Shown here: positions 50,775-58,150 of the stretch, piece after piece
Numbering within the stretch: position 1 is the stretch's first letter
Layout of the letters: the number at the start of each line of letters is the position of its first letter
NCBI GenBank assembly: GCA_947625475.1
Contig: CANQOL010000018.1
Span: 1 to 61,657 of the forward strand
DNA: 61,657 nt
Origin: an uncultured Acetatifactor sp.
GTDB taxonomy: Bacteria; Bacillota; Clostridia; Lachnospirales; Lachnospiraceae
Direction: 5' to 3'
Position numbers and translations under genes: made by a program
The notes under the pieces: model-generated
Told to the model about the DNA's origin: nothing
The model's database searches: none
Seen by the model: the letters and a program-made list of their open reading frames with translations, nothing else

Positions 50775-52159
50775 GATTTTTCCTCCCCACCGTCCAGATA
50801 CAGACTCACCCGGGTTCCCTCACCCAGCCGGCTCTCAAACTCCAGGGTGGTGCCGTGGAGCAGGGCAATCCGCTCCGCCAGGGCCAGACCGATCCCCGCT
50901 CCGTGCTGCCTGCGGGAACGGGATTTATCCACCATATAAAATGCCTCCTTGATCCGGGAGAGCTCCTCCTGGGGAATCCCACAGCCGTCGTCCTCCAGGC
51001 TGATCCGGTAGCCGGCCTCCTGCTTTTCCTCTCCCCGGACCCGGATCCTTCCCGCGCCGGCCTTCAGCGCATTGTCCACCAGATTATAAAAAAGGGTTTT
51101 GAAAAGATCGTATTCCACCCGCACGTACCCCGGCCCGGCCTCCCACTCCAGCGCGGCTCCCCTCTCCTTCACCAGATAGGACACATCCCCGGCCAGCTCC
51201 CGAATCATCTCCGGCCCGTCCAGTGTCTGGAAGGAAAAACTTCCCCTTTCCAGGGAGGAAAGGTCTGTCAGCTTCAGGGCCAGCGCCTCCAGCCGCATCC
51301 CCTCGTTCCAGATGTACCGGGCCGCCGTCCTCTGCTCCGGGCGGGGAAGCTCCTTTTGATAGATCCGATCCGCATACCCAATGACGGAGGTTAGGGGGGT
51401 CTTCAGCTCATGGGCAAAATTGGCCACAAAGTCCTCCTTCTCCCTGGCCTGACGAAAGAGGGCCTCCATCTGTTCCTCCACCGCCCGGGCCAGACCGTTG
51501 AACGCCTCCGCCAGCTGTCCCACCTCATCCCCCCCTCTTAGGGGGATTCTCTCCCCATAATTGCCCCCGGCCATCTCCCGGGCCGCTCCGGTGAGCTGCC
51601 GGATGGGGCGCACAATCCAGGCGGACAGGCCGAAGCTGAGAAGCGCCCCCAAAACCGCCACGGTTCCGTAAACGCCCCCGAAGAGCGCCCGCATCCGCTC
51701 CTGCCGCTCCAAAACCCGCTCCATATCCGCCCCCGTAACCAGACAGATCTGACGCTCTCCCCGGCCCACCAATCCCGCCGTCAGCAGATAGGTCCGTCCT
51801 CCCAGGCTCCGAAAGAGATAGACCACCTCCCCCTCCCGGGCCAGCCCTGTCAGATCGGTCAAATCCGCCTCCCCGGGGAACTGAGAGAAGAGCGTCTCCC
51901 CTCCGGGCGTCAGAAAAGCCGCCGTCCCTCCCATATTCCGGGCCAGTTCCTCCCGCTCATATCCGGTTTCTTCCTCCCCCCAGGCCAGCATCCCCGCCTG
52001 AAGGACAAACTTGTTGGACTGATACTGCTCCAGGGCTACCTCGATCTCCCGCCTCATGGCGGCCTCATAGAAGCGGGAGAGAAGAAAATATCCTCCCGCC
52101 AGAAAAACCAGGCTAAAACACCCCACAATGCAGCAAAACAGTTTGGTTCCCAGCTTCAT
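50771..52159 (-). CDS. Sensor histidine kinase
   Basis: Protein of 462 residues. Two transmembrane segments (about 8-27 and 165-185) flank an extracellular sensor region; a HAMP domain (RPIRQLTGAAREMAGGNYGERI) leads to the H-box FAHELKTPLTSVIGY and the ATPase N-, G1- and G2-boxes (NLVDNALKAG, EDDGCGIP, GAGIGLALAERI). It autophosphorylates and passes phosphate to the regulator encoded 15 bases upstream. GGAGG six bases before the ATG. Confidence 0.95.
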   Translation of the reverse strand: MKLGTKLFCCIVGCFSLVFLAGGYFLLSRFYEAAMRREIEVALEQYQSNKFVLQAGMLAWGEEETGYEREELARNMGGTAAFLTPGGETLFSQFPGEADLTDLTGLAREGEVVYLFRSLGGRTYLLTAGLVGRGERQICLVTGADMERVLERQERMRALFGGVYGTVAVLGALLSFGLSAWIVRPIRQLTGAAREMAGGNYGERIPLRGGDEVGQLAEAFNGLARAVEEQMEALFRQAREKEDFVANFAHELKTPLTSVIGYADRIYQKELPRPEQRTAARYIWNEGMRLEALALKLTDLSSLERGSFSFQTLDGPEMIRELAGDVSYLVKERGAALEWEAGPGYVRVEYDLFKTLFYNLVDNALKAGAGRIRVRGEEKQEAGYRISLEDDGCGIPQEELSRIKEAFYMVDKSRSRRQHGAGIGLALAERIALLHGTTLEFESRLGEGTRVSLYLDGGEEKS

Positions 52160-52174
52160 ACCGTTCCTCCCCGG

Positions 52175-52828
52175 TTATCCCTCCAGCCGGTAGCCGATGC
52201 GGAACACCGTCTGGATATACTCCTCCCAGCCCAGCTTTTTCCGCAGGCGCTGAATATGCGTATCCAGCGTCCTGGTATCCCCCAGGAAGGGCTCCCGCCA
52301 AACCTTCTCGTACAGCTTATCCCGGTACAGGGCAATGTTTTTGTTCTGAATCAGCTCCGCCAGCAGATCAAACTCCTTCACGGTAAGCTCCACCGGCTTC
52401 CCCCGCTGGTACGCCCGCCGGGAATCCAGCTCCAGGCGCACGTCCTGAAAGCAAAGCTCCCCTTTATCCCTGCCGCAGCGGCGCAGCACCGCCTCCATCC
52501 GGGCCAGCACCTCCCCGGTCTGAAAGGGCTTGGTGATATAATCGTCCGCCCCCAGCTTCAGCCCCCGGATCCGGTCCTGCACGCTGCCCCTGGCCGTAAG
52601 GAAAATCACCGGGATCCCCATGGGCCGGATGTACTCCAGCAGCTCGTAGCCGTCGATTTCCGGCAGCATAATATCCAGCAGAACCAGATCAAAGCCGCCG
52701 TCCTTCTCTAAAAGATCCGCCGCCATGCGCCCGTCCGCCGCCTTCACGCACCGATACCCCTCGTCCCCCAGATCCATATACAGCAGATCCGCAATGGCCT
52801 CGTCGTCCTCCACAATCAAAACATTCAC
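52175..52828 (-). CDS. OmpR/PhoB family response regulator
   Basis: Protein of 217 residues. Receiver domain with the acidic pocket VEDDE, phosphoacceptor Asp52 in LLDIMLPE, and the conserved Lys in YITKPFQ; the C-terminus is a winged-helix DNA-binding domain (LTVKEFDLLAELI, TRTLDTHIQRLRKKLG, GYRLEG). GGAGG lies one base from the ATG of MQVNV but seven bases from the following GTG, so GTG (VNVLIVEDDEA) is the better start. It presumably controls the adjoining ABC importer locus. Confidence 0.95.
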   Translation of the reverse strand: MNVLIVEDDEAIADLLYMDLGDEGYRCVKAADGRMAADLLEKDGGFDLVLLDIMLPEIDGYELLEYIRPMGIPVIFLTARGSVQDRIRGLKLGADDYITKPFQTGEVLARMEAVLRRCGRDKGELCFQDVRLELDSRRAYQRGKPVELTVKEFDLLAELIQNKNIALYRDKLYEKVWREPFLGDTRTLDTHIQRLRKKLGWEEYIQTVFRIGYRLEG

Positions 52829-52881
52829 CTGCATGCCTCCTTCCCTTTTGCCGGAGAATCCTTTCATCCTCTACACCGGAA

Positions 52882-52902
52882 ATTATACAGGACACATGTG
52901 TC
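52882..52902 (-). promoter_or_regulatory. Response-regulator operon -10 with palindromic operator
   Basis: TATAAT on the minus strand (52887-52882) lies three bases downstream of the perfect palindrome GACACATGTGTC (52891-52902), where a -35 would be expected. It is a likely operator for activation or autoregulation. Confidence 0.6.
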
Positions 52903-52923
52903 AAAGTTGCAAAATCCGGCAGT

Positions 52924-52953
52924 CAAAAAGGCGGCTTCCCGGGGGAAGCCGCC
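52924..52953 (-). terminator. Terminator after hflC
   Basis: GGCGGCTTCCC (52930-52940) / GGGAAGCCGCC (52943-52953) stem, followed on the minus strand by TTTTTGAC. Confidence 0.9.
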
Positions 52954-52965
52954 GTCCTTTGCCAG

Positions 52966-53841
52966 TCACTGAATCTGGTAAAATAACTGGGCAATGGGCG
53001 AGGTCTCGTCCACGATCAGGGTCTTGTTGCCGCCCCGCATGGTGATTTTAGCCGCGTCCAGAGACCGCAGGAACAGATAAAACTCCGCTCTGTCCGGGTC
53101 ATTGTATGCCTCACTGAGGATCCGCATGTACTCCGCCTCTCCTCCGGCTACGATCTCCTCAGCCTGGGCGTCCGCCTGAGACTGCATCACAATGATCTCC
53201 GCGTTGGTGTCGTTGGAAATCTGTTTGGCCTCCTCCTGGCCCTCCGCCCTGTAGGTGGCCGCAATATTGTTCCGCTCTGAAATCATCCGCTCGTACACGG
53301 CACCCTTGTTTTCATCGGGGAGATCCAGGGACTTGGTCTCCACCGCCAGCAGCTGGATCCCGTACTGCTCCAAGGTGTTGCCGATATTGTTCTTGATGGT
53401 CTGGGCCAGCTCGCCGTCCCTTCCGCTGATGACCTCCTCCTGGCTTAAGCTGCTGATCACATTTTTCAGACTGTTGTATACAATGGTGTCAATCCGGACC
53501 TCGGCGCTGCTCTTCTGGGCGCTGAGGGTCTGGGTATATTTCTGAGGATCCTGGATCCGCCAGAGCACGAAGCAGTCCGCAATCATGGACTTTTTGTCCT
53601 CCGTCATCACATCGCTCACCGCCAGATCGTACAAAAGCACCTCATTTTCAATCTTGTCCGCCGTCTGAATCAGAGGGATCTTAAAGCTCAGTCCCGGCTT
53701 CTCCCGGATGTCCACAATCTTTCCAAACTGCTTGATCACGGCAAATTCGTTGGGGTAGGTTATCACCATACTGCCGCTTAGAATCAAAAGGGCCCCCAGA
53801 CATACCGCTATCAGCGCGGCGATCCCTAATTTTTTCTTCAT
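52966..53841 (-). CDS. hflC: SPFH/band-7 protein HflC
   Basis: Protein of 291 residues. N-terminal membrane anchor (about 3-25) and SPFH domain (ITYPNEFAVIKQFGKIVDI, PGLSFKIPL), then a coiled-coil region rich in Glu/Gln/Ala (AEGQEEAKQISNDTNAEIIVMQSQADAQAEE). With HflK it forms a membrane cage around FtsH. Two downstream Met codons follow the Shine-Dalgarno GGAGG at two and five bases; the latter (MKKKLGIAA) is preferred. The upstream in-frame ATG lies in the leader motif GGAATGGAGG. Confidence 0.92.
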   Translation of the reverse strand: MKKKLGIAALIAVCLGALLILSGSMVITYPNEFAVIKQFGKIVDIREKPGLSFKIPLIQTADKIENEVLLYDLAVSDVMTEDKKSMIADCFVLWRIQDPQKYTQTLSAQKSSAEVRIDTIVYNSLKNVISSLSQEEVISGRDGELAQTIKNNIGNTLEQYGIQLLAVETKSLDLPDENKGAVYERMISERNNIAATYRAEGQEEAKQISNDTNAEIIVMQSQADAQAEEIVAGGEAEYMRILSEAYNDPDRAEFYLFLRSLDAAKITMRGGNKTLIVDETSPIAQLFYQIQ

Positions 53842-53870
53842 CATATCCTCCATTCCGGAGCACTTGCTCC
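53842..53870 (-). promoter_or_regulatory. Leader switch-like element, copy F (hflC)
   Basis: Minus-strand GGAGC-AAGT-GCTCC hairpin directly followed by GGAATGGAGGAT and the start codon. CTCC can pair with upstream GGAG or with the Shine-Dalgarno GGAG. A second hairpin GCAGCTT-TGAGG-AAGCTGC lies just upstream. Confidence 0.6.
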
Positions 53871-53940
53871 CGTACTATCCCTCACTTTGCCGCAGCTTCC
53901 TCAAAGCTGCCCTCTGCTGTCAAAGGCCAAGTCCCGCCTT

Positions 53941-55056
53941 TCACTGGGCCGCGGAATCCTCCCCGTATCCTTCCTCCCCATAGGATGCCGGTTCACTGGC
54001 CGGTTCGTTGGCCGGCCCGCTGCCGGCTCCGGTTCCCCCAAGGGCGCTTCCCTCTCCCTGACTGCTCTCCTGCGCCTGAGAGAAGTCCGCGAAGGACTCC
54101 AAGGGCAGCATGGTCTGGGTGGAACCGTCGCTCCTTTCGATGATCACCTTCATATCCGGCAGGATCTCCTCCATGGTCTCATAGAACATTCTCTGTTTGG
54201 TGATCAGCGGATATTTCTGATATTCCTCGTACAGAGCATTGAGACGGGCGGTTTCGCCCTTCGCCTCGTTGATCCGCTCCTGGGCCTGGGCCGTGGCAGT
54301 CTTGACGGTCTCATCCGCCAGAGCTCTGGCGGCCGGAATGTCCTCGTTGCGCTTCTGGTTGGCCCTGTTGATGGAGGTCTCCTTGCCCTGCTTGGCGTTC
54401 TCCACGTTTTTGAAGGCGTCAATCACCTCAGCGGTAGGAGGCTCCGCATCCTGAATGGTAATATTCACCAGCTGAATCCCAATGTCCTCCGTCTCCAGCC
54501 GGCTGATAATCTTCTCCTTGATAGCGGCCTGAATCTCGCTCTTTCCCGTAGTGATCACGCTGTCCACCTCGTACAGGCCAATGGTGTCGCGGATATAGCT
54601 CTGGGCCAGATTCTTCAGGATATCCACAGGGCTCTCGGAGGCATAAAGGAACTTGACCGGATCCGTCACCCGGTACTCCACGTAAAAGTCCACGTTTACA
54701 AAATTGTAATCCCGGGTGATCATAAAGGATTCCTTGTCTATGGATTCCCCCGTCTCCGCACTATAGCCGATGGGGAAGCCGTTGATGGTCTTGGGCACCC
54801 GGCTCAGCCGCTGGATAAAAGGAACCTTCAGATGAATGCCCGGCTCCGACACCACCTTGGGCGTACCGAAGGTGGTGATCACCGCGTACTCGTTCTCCTT
54901 CAGCGAGTACAGGCTTCCGCCCAGCAGACACAGCAATACCAGCACTGCGGCCGCCGCGCCCGCGATCCTGCCCGCATATTTTCCCAGGCTCGGACCTGCG
55001 GGAACCTTTCCCCCCGACTGGGTCTCCCAGCCGGCACTGCTTTTTCTTTGCATCAT
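53941..55056 (-). CDS. hflK: SPFH/band-7 protein HflK
   Basis: Protein of 371 residues. Transmembrane anchor at about 31-50, SPFH domain (KENEYAVITTFGTPKVVSEPGIHLKVPFIQ), a long amphipathic helix (NVENAKQGKETSINRANQKRNEDIPAARALADE) and a low-complexity Gly/Ala/Glu tail. It heads the hflK-hflC operon. GGAGGAGAAT before ATGATG sets the start. It is preceded by a yybP-ykoY-type riboswitch and terminator, so expression may depend on manganese. Confidence 0.93.
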   Translation of the reverse strand: MMQRKSSAGWETQSGGKVPAGPSLGKYAGRIAGAAAAVLVLLCLLGGSLYSLKENEYAVITTFGTPKVVSEPGIHLKVPFIQRLSRVPKTINGFPIGYSAETGESIDKESFMITRDYNFVNVDFYVEYRVTDPVKFLYASESPVDILKNLAQSYIRDTIGLYEVDSVITTGKSEIQAAIKEKIISRLETEDIGIQLVNITIQDAEPPTAEVIDAFKNVENAKQGKETSINRANQKRNEDIPAARALADETVKTATAQAQERINEAKGETARLNALYEEYQKYPLITKQRMFYETMEEILPDMKVIIERSDGSTQTMLPLESFADFSQAQESSQGEGSALGGTGAGSGPANEPASEPASYGEEGYGEDSAAQ

Positions 55057-55104
55057 ATTCTCCTCCTTTGAGTGTGGGAGCAGCCGGCACACGGCCAGCC
55101 TGAA

Positions 55105-55149
55105 CAAAAAAGACTTTTACCGCCGCAACCCTGCCGCGATAAAAGTCTT
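55105..55149 (-). terminator. Terminator of the hflK leader
   Basis: Minus-strand AAGACTTTTATCGC / GCGGTAAAAGTCTT-type stem (55149-55136 with 55123-55110) followed by TTTTTT. Its 5' arm shares CTTTTAT with the closing helix of the riboswitch aptamer, so the two folds are mutually exclusive. Confidence 0.9.
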
Positions 55150-55241
55150 GCTACAGTCCACTGATTCGGAACGGATGTGCCCATCGTATTGACGATCCGA
55201 ATACACCGGAAAACCGGTGCCAGCTACTCCCTTTTATTTGG
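55141..55241 (-). ncRNA. yybP-ykoY manganese riboswitch upstream of hflK-hflC
   Basis: On the minus strand the aptamer has the two conserved ends of the family: AAAAGGGAGTAGC (near 55235-55223) and AGCAAGAC (near 55152-55145). Helix P1 (ATAAAAG/CTTTTAT) closes it, P2 is CACCGG-TTTT-CCGGTG, P3 is ATTCGGA/TCCGAAT with GTCAATACG inside, and a short GACTG helix precedes AGCAAGAC. In known members Mn2+ binding stabilises P1 and blocks the terminator, giving an ON switch. Targets are normally Mn exporters; hflK is unusual. Confidence 0.85.
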
Positions 55242-55249
55242 ATAAAGAC

Positions 55250-55278
55250 AGCATACCATATCGTTAATTATTTGTCAA
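55250..55278 (-). promoter_or_regulatory. hflKC promoter
   Basis: Minus strand TTGACA (55273-55278), 17-base spacer, TATGCT (55250-55255), placing the start a few bases before the riboswitch. Confidence 0.88.
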
Positions 55279-55478
55279 GGGGGTTCGCAGAAAAATAAGA
55301 AAAACATTCGGAAAAACTTGGCTTTCCCGTTATAAATTGTTCCCGTCAGTTCCTCCCGCGACGTAAAAAGGCTTCCGAAAGACATTTTATCACCTGTTGA
55401 CCCTATTTCGCTCTTCATTTGCCCTGTTGCTGCTCTTCCCAAAATTTGCGCGCCAAAACCAATTTTATCTCCCAAGCG

Positions 55479-57251
55479 CTAATAAAATGTGCTGCCCACA
55501 TCCATCATCCCTGTGTCACTCATTATGGAAGGCTCGTCACGGTAATAATATCTCCTGTACTTGCCGTCTACATATGTACTGGGTTTATACTCTTGCTGTA
55601 TCCATTGCATGATCCAAGAATCTTCCGGGACGCGCAGTTCCCCATACCAGCAGTCTACCACCACGACATTGGGATATTTCTCAGGGTTCTCCTTCCAATA
55701 TTCCAGCATCTGCTCATTATAAGTCGGTGTGCAGATGGTGGAAGGTGCACTGACCTGCACATCCTCATAAAGGTAGGCCAATGTACTTACTGTCGGCTCC
55801 CCTACAAGCAAAACCCGATCACCCGGTCTGACAAATTGTTTCCATTCCTCTTCAGTGCTGTTGAGGATATAAACGCCCATGTAGTCTGAAACCATCCCCA
55901 CAGCGGGACCCGAGCGGACTATATTGCCCAGATCAAACAGATTTCCCTGATCATATGTAATCATACTGGCCAGCATACCTCTTTGAAAAATAAAAGTCAG
56001 ACAAAACAGCAGAGGAAACACATGATAAATGCGGCTTCTCTCAGAAACACACGTTTTTTTCAAGGATTCACAGATTGGAATCAGGCTGACCGTCACACCT
56101 AATACGCAGTATTTTAGTGTTGGGAAAATTCCCAGGTTTGTCAAAAAAATTGTTGCCAGAAAAGATCCGCCACTGATTGCAAGACCTGTCACTACTCTCC
56201 TTCTTGTTTCCATACCGCATACTTTCAGGTTCATGATCGCCACACCGAACAGTGCCGGGTAAATTCCTACATAGGTGCGGTTGTCCGGTGCCACAACCGC
56301 ACACACAGACGCCAACAAAAAGAAAAGCAGAAAAAACCAGACGATCCGGTCCATCTTTTTTTGTATACAAAAAACGTTCTTCTTCCGCCTCCGATACAGA
56401 AACCACCCCAATAGAGTGCCCAACATCAGACTGGCTGCCAATAACAGAATTACCTTATCTGCACCTCCAAAACAATGTTTTAAAACGCTCTGCCACATTT
56501 TTATCCCATGCATCTCGTCTCCCCGGATTATATTTCTTATATTTTTTAAAAATGAATCTCCCATACGAAGCCAAAAAAAGCAAAGATAGGCTGCTCCCTG
56601 CACGGCACAGCACATACTGAACAGAAACACATTCCGCCATTTCTTTTGTGTGTACAAAATAAGCAGGAACAATATAATTGGGAAAACCAATATGCAGGAT
56701 GGGTAGGAAATAATTTCGAGGCAGAGAAAAACACTTGCCAGCATTAAACAAAAGATATGCGTCTGCCTTTCCAAAAAAGCAGCCAAATAAATAAACAACA
56801 ATGTGGAAAACCATATCTGCATGTTGGAAAATTCAGGGAACAGCATATCCTTCGGCCGTGCCGCAAGATAATAACAGCATATACACACAGCCACATGTTT
56901 CTCTGTCACTCTCCTTAGCGATCGGTAAAGTCCCCAGCTTACTCCCAGACATATCACTGCGCCTATGATGTGCAGATAAACCACCACCCCTGTCCAGGTT
57001 TCCGTCAGACTATAATACAGCCACATGAAAAAAGTACACAAAAAAGCGGAAGTCTGGTGCGGCTCCCACATCTGTGAAAACATATGATCTCCCTGCAGCA
57101 TTCTGTAAGACATTGCAAGGGCATATTCCGAATCAATATTATAATTTACGAAAATTGTTTTTACAATAACGAGAAAGGTGCCAACTGCCATCAATCTTAT
57201 TAACCAAACCCAAACTGACCTTTCCCCTGTTCTCCTTGGTATCTCTCGCAT
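55479..57251 (-). CDS. GT-C-type membrane glycosyltransferase-like protein
   Basis: Protein of 590 residues with about eleven transmembrane segments and a C-terminal extracellular domain of about 160 residues. The first loop carries acidic residues as in GT-C transferases (NYNIDSEYALAMSYRMLQGDHMF, WEPHQTSAF). The family fits lipid-linked sugar transfer to wall or glycan polymers; the substrate is unknown. AT-rich with codon use unlike neighbours. The Met of MREIPRRTG after GGAAAG is preferred to a start 46 codons upstream. Divergent from an XRE regulator. Confidence 0.75.
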   Translation of the reverse strand: MREIPRRTGERSVWVWLIRLMAVGTFLVIVKTIFVNYNIDSEYALAMSYRMLQGDHMFSQMWEPHQTSAFLCTFFMWLYYSLTETWTGVVVYLHIIGAVICLGVSWGLYRSLRRVTEKHVAVCICCYYLAARPKDMLFPEFSNMQIWFSTLLFIYLAAFLERQTHIFCLMLASVFLCLEIISYPSCILVFPIILFLLILYTQKKWRNVFLFSMCCAVQGAAYLCFFWLRMGDSFLKNIRNIIRGDEMHGIKMWQSVLKHCFGGADKVILLLAASLMLGTLLGWFLYRRRKKNVFCIQKKMDRIVWFFLLFFLLASVCAVVAPDNRTYVGIYPALFGVAIMNLKVCGMETRRRVVTGLAISGGSFLATIFLTNLGIFPTLKYCVLGVTVSLIPICESLKKTCVSERSRIYHVFPLLFCLTFIFQRGMLASMITYDQGNLFDLGNIVRSGPAVGMVSDYMGVYILNSTEEEWKQFVRPGDRVLLVGEPTVSTLAYLYEDVQVSAPSTICTPTYNEQMLEYWKENPEKYPNVVVVDCWYGELRVPEDSWIMQWIQQEYKPSTYVDGKYRRYYYRDEPSIMSDTGMMDVGSTFY

Positions 57252-57361
57252 ATTGGTCTTTCCTCTTTCCCTTTGCCGGAACCTTGCATTGTAAGAATAG
57301 CTTGTTATTATCTTGATTCCCGCATTATCGGCATAAAACGGATTATACTCCAAGATCAGAT

Positions 57362-57501
57362 TATAACGCATATACGTCATAATCGTCAATAACGTTCTTG
57401 TATTATATACGCTTATGCGTGATGGATTCTGGATATGCTTATATTCATCTAAAAAAGGCGTTATATGTCAAATATGATAAATATAATGGAGGGACGTTAT
57501 A
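57362..57501. promoter_or_regulatory. CGTTATA motifs between GT-C gene and XRE gene
   Basis: The heptamer CGTTATA occurs at 57459-57465 and 57495-57501 and as its complement TATAACG at 57362-57368. The last copy lies between the Shine-Dalgarno and the ATG of the XRE gene. A TATAAT is at 57482-57487. The heptamers may be binding sites for the XRE protein. Confidence 0.5.
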
Positions 57502-57843
57502 ATGATAGATGTTAACAGAACATTACTCAAAATAAGAAAACTTATGAAAGAGCGGAATTGGAGTGTTTACAGGCTGGCCAAAGAAGCAGATATCCCGTAT
57601 TCTTCACTCAATTCACTATTCCAAAAAAACAATCAACCCACTCTTTCAACCTTAGAAAAAATATGTGACGGATTTCATATCAGCATGTCAGAATTTTTTC
57701 AGGATTGCACCCCCTACCGGGCAGACACTTATCAGTTTGCCTCAGATGAATTGGAACTGATCAACTTATACCGGGAACTGACCGGTCCTGACCAAAAGAT
57801 TCTCTTATCCTATGTAAAGGGTTTCTGCAAAAGAGCATTATAA
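57502..57843 (+). CDS. XRE family transcriptional regulator
   Basis: Protein of 113 residues with an N-terminal helix-turn-helix (NWSVYRLAKEADIPYSSLNSLFQKNNQPTLSTLEKIC, about 18-55) and a short C-terminal helical part (FASDELELINLYRELTGPDQKILLSYVKGF) that may dimerise. GGAGGG eight bases before the ATG. AT-rich, transcribed divergently from the GT-C gene, likely acquired with it and likely its regulator. Confidence 0.9.
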   Translation: MIDVNRTLLKIRKLMKERNWSVYRLAKEADIPYSSLNSLFQKNNQPTLSTLEKICDGFHISMSEFFQDCTPYRADTYQFASDELELINLYRELTGPDQKILLSYVKGFCKRAL

Positions 57844-57844
57844 T

Positions 57845-57872
57845 AAGCGGCGGAATTCTCTTTCCGCCGCTT
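57845..57872. terminator. Convergent terminator
   Basis: AAGCGGCGGA / TCCGCCGCTT stem (57845-57854 and 57863-57872). It can end the XRE transcript and the LytTR/GHKL/peptide operon. Confidence 0.8.
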
Positions 57873-57919
57873 GCCATAATGCAACCTCTTTGCATGATAT
57901 ATGTCTTTCAGAGCTGCCC

Positions 57920-58150
57920 TCAAGGCTTCTTGATATTTCCGTCAAGTCCCTTCCTGGCCCACCGAGGGTCTCTGTCTGTTATTTTCTCCTTCTCCGTTGC
58001 CCTGCAGGAAAACACCTCCACAGCTGTGCTAACCGCCGTAGCCAGGATGGCCGGTCCCAGGATAGCCGCAGGGTTCGCGCTCCCGTACCGGCTGCGGCAG
58101 GCGATCCTATTCACCGGATCAGCTGCAGGAATGAGACCTTTTTCTTTCAT
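57920..58150 (-). CDS. Small hydrophobic peptide coupled to the GHKL kinase, unknown
   Basis: Predicted 76-residue peptide. A basic/cysteine-containing N-terminus (one Cys near 18) precedes a hydrophobic segment at about 28-48 (AILGPAILATAVSTAVEVFS), a Cys at about 49 and a charged tail (RATEKEKITDRDPRW). The ATG overlaps the kinase stop (ATGA), so translation is coupled. Size and place resemble signal-peptide genes of agr-like systems, but no AgrB processing enzyme lies nearby and the classic AgrD pattern is not evident. It may instead be a small membrane protein. Moderate confidence. Confidence 0.5.
   Translation of the reverse strand: MKEKGLIPAADPVNRIACRSRYGSANPAAILGPAILATAVSTAVEVFSCRATEKEKITDRDPRWARKGLDGNIKKP

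Noticed and set aside
55275..55475. 66-codon frame between the GT-C-like gene and the hflK promoter
   Set aside because: Begins with TTG without a Shine-Dalgarno and overlaps the hflK promoter.
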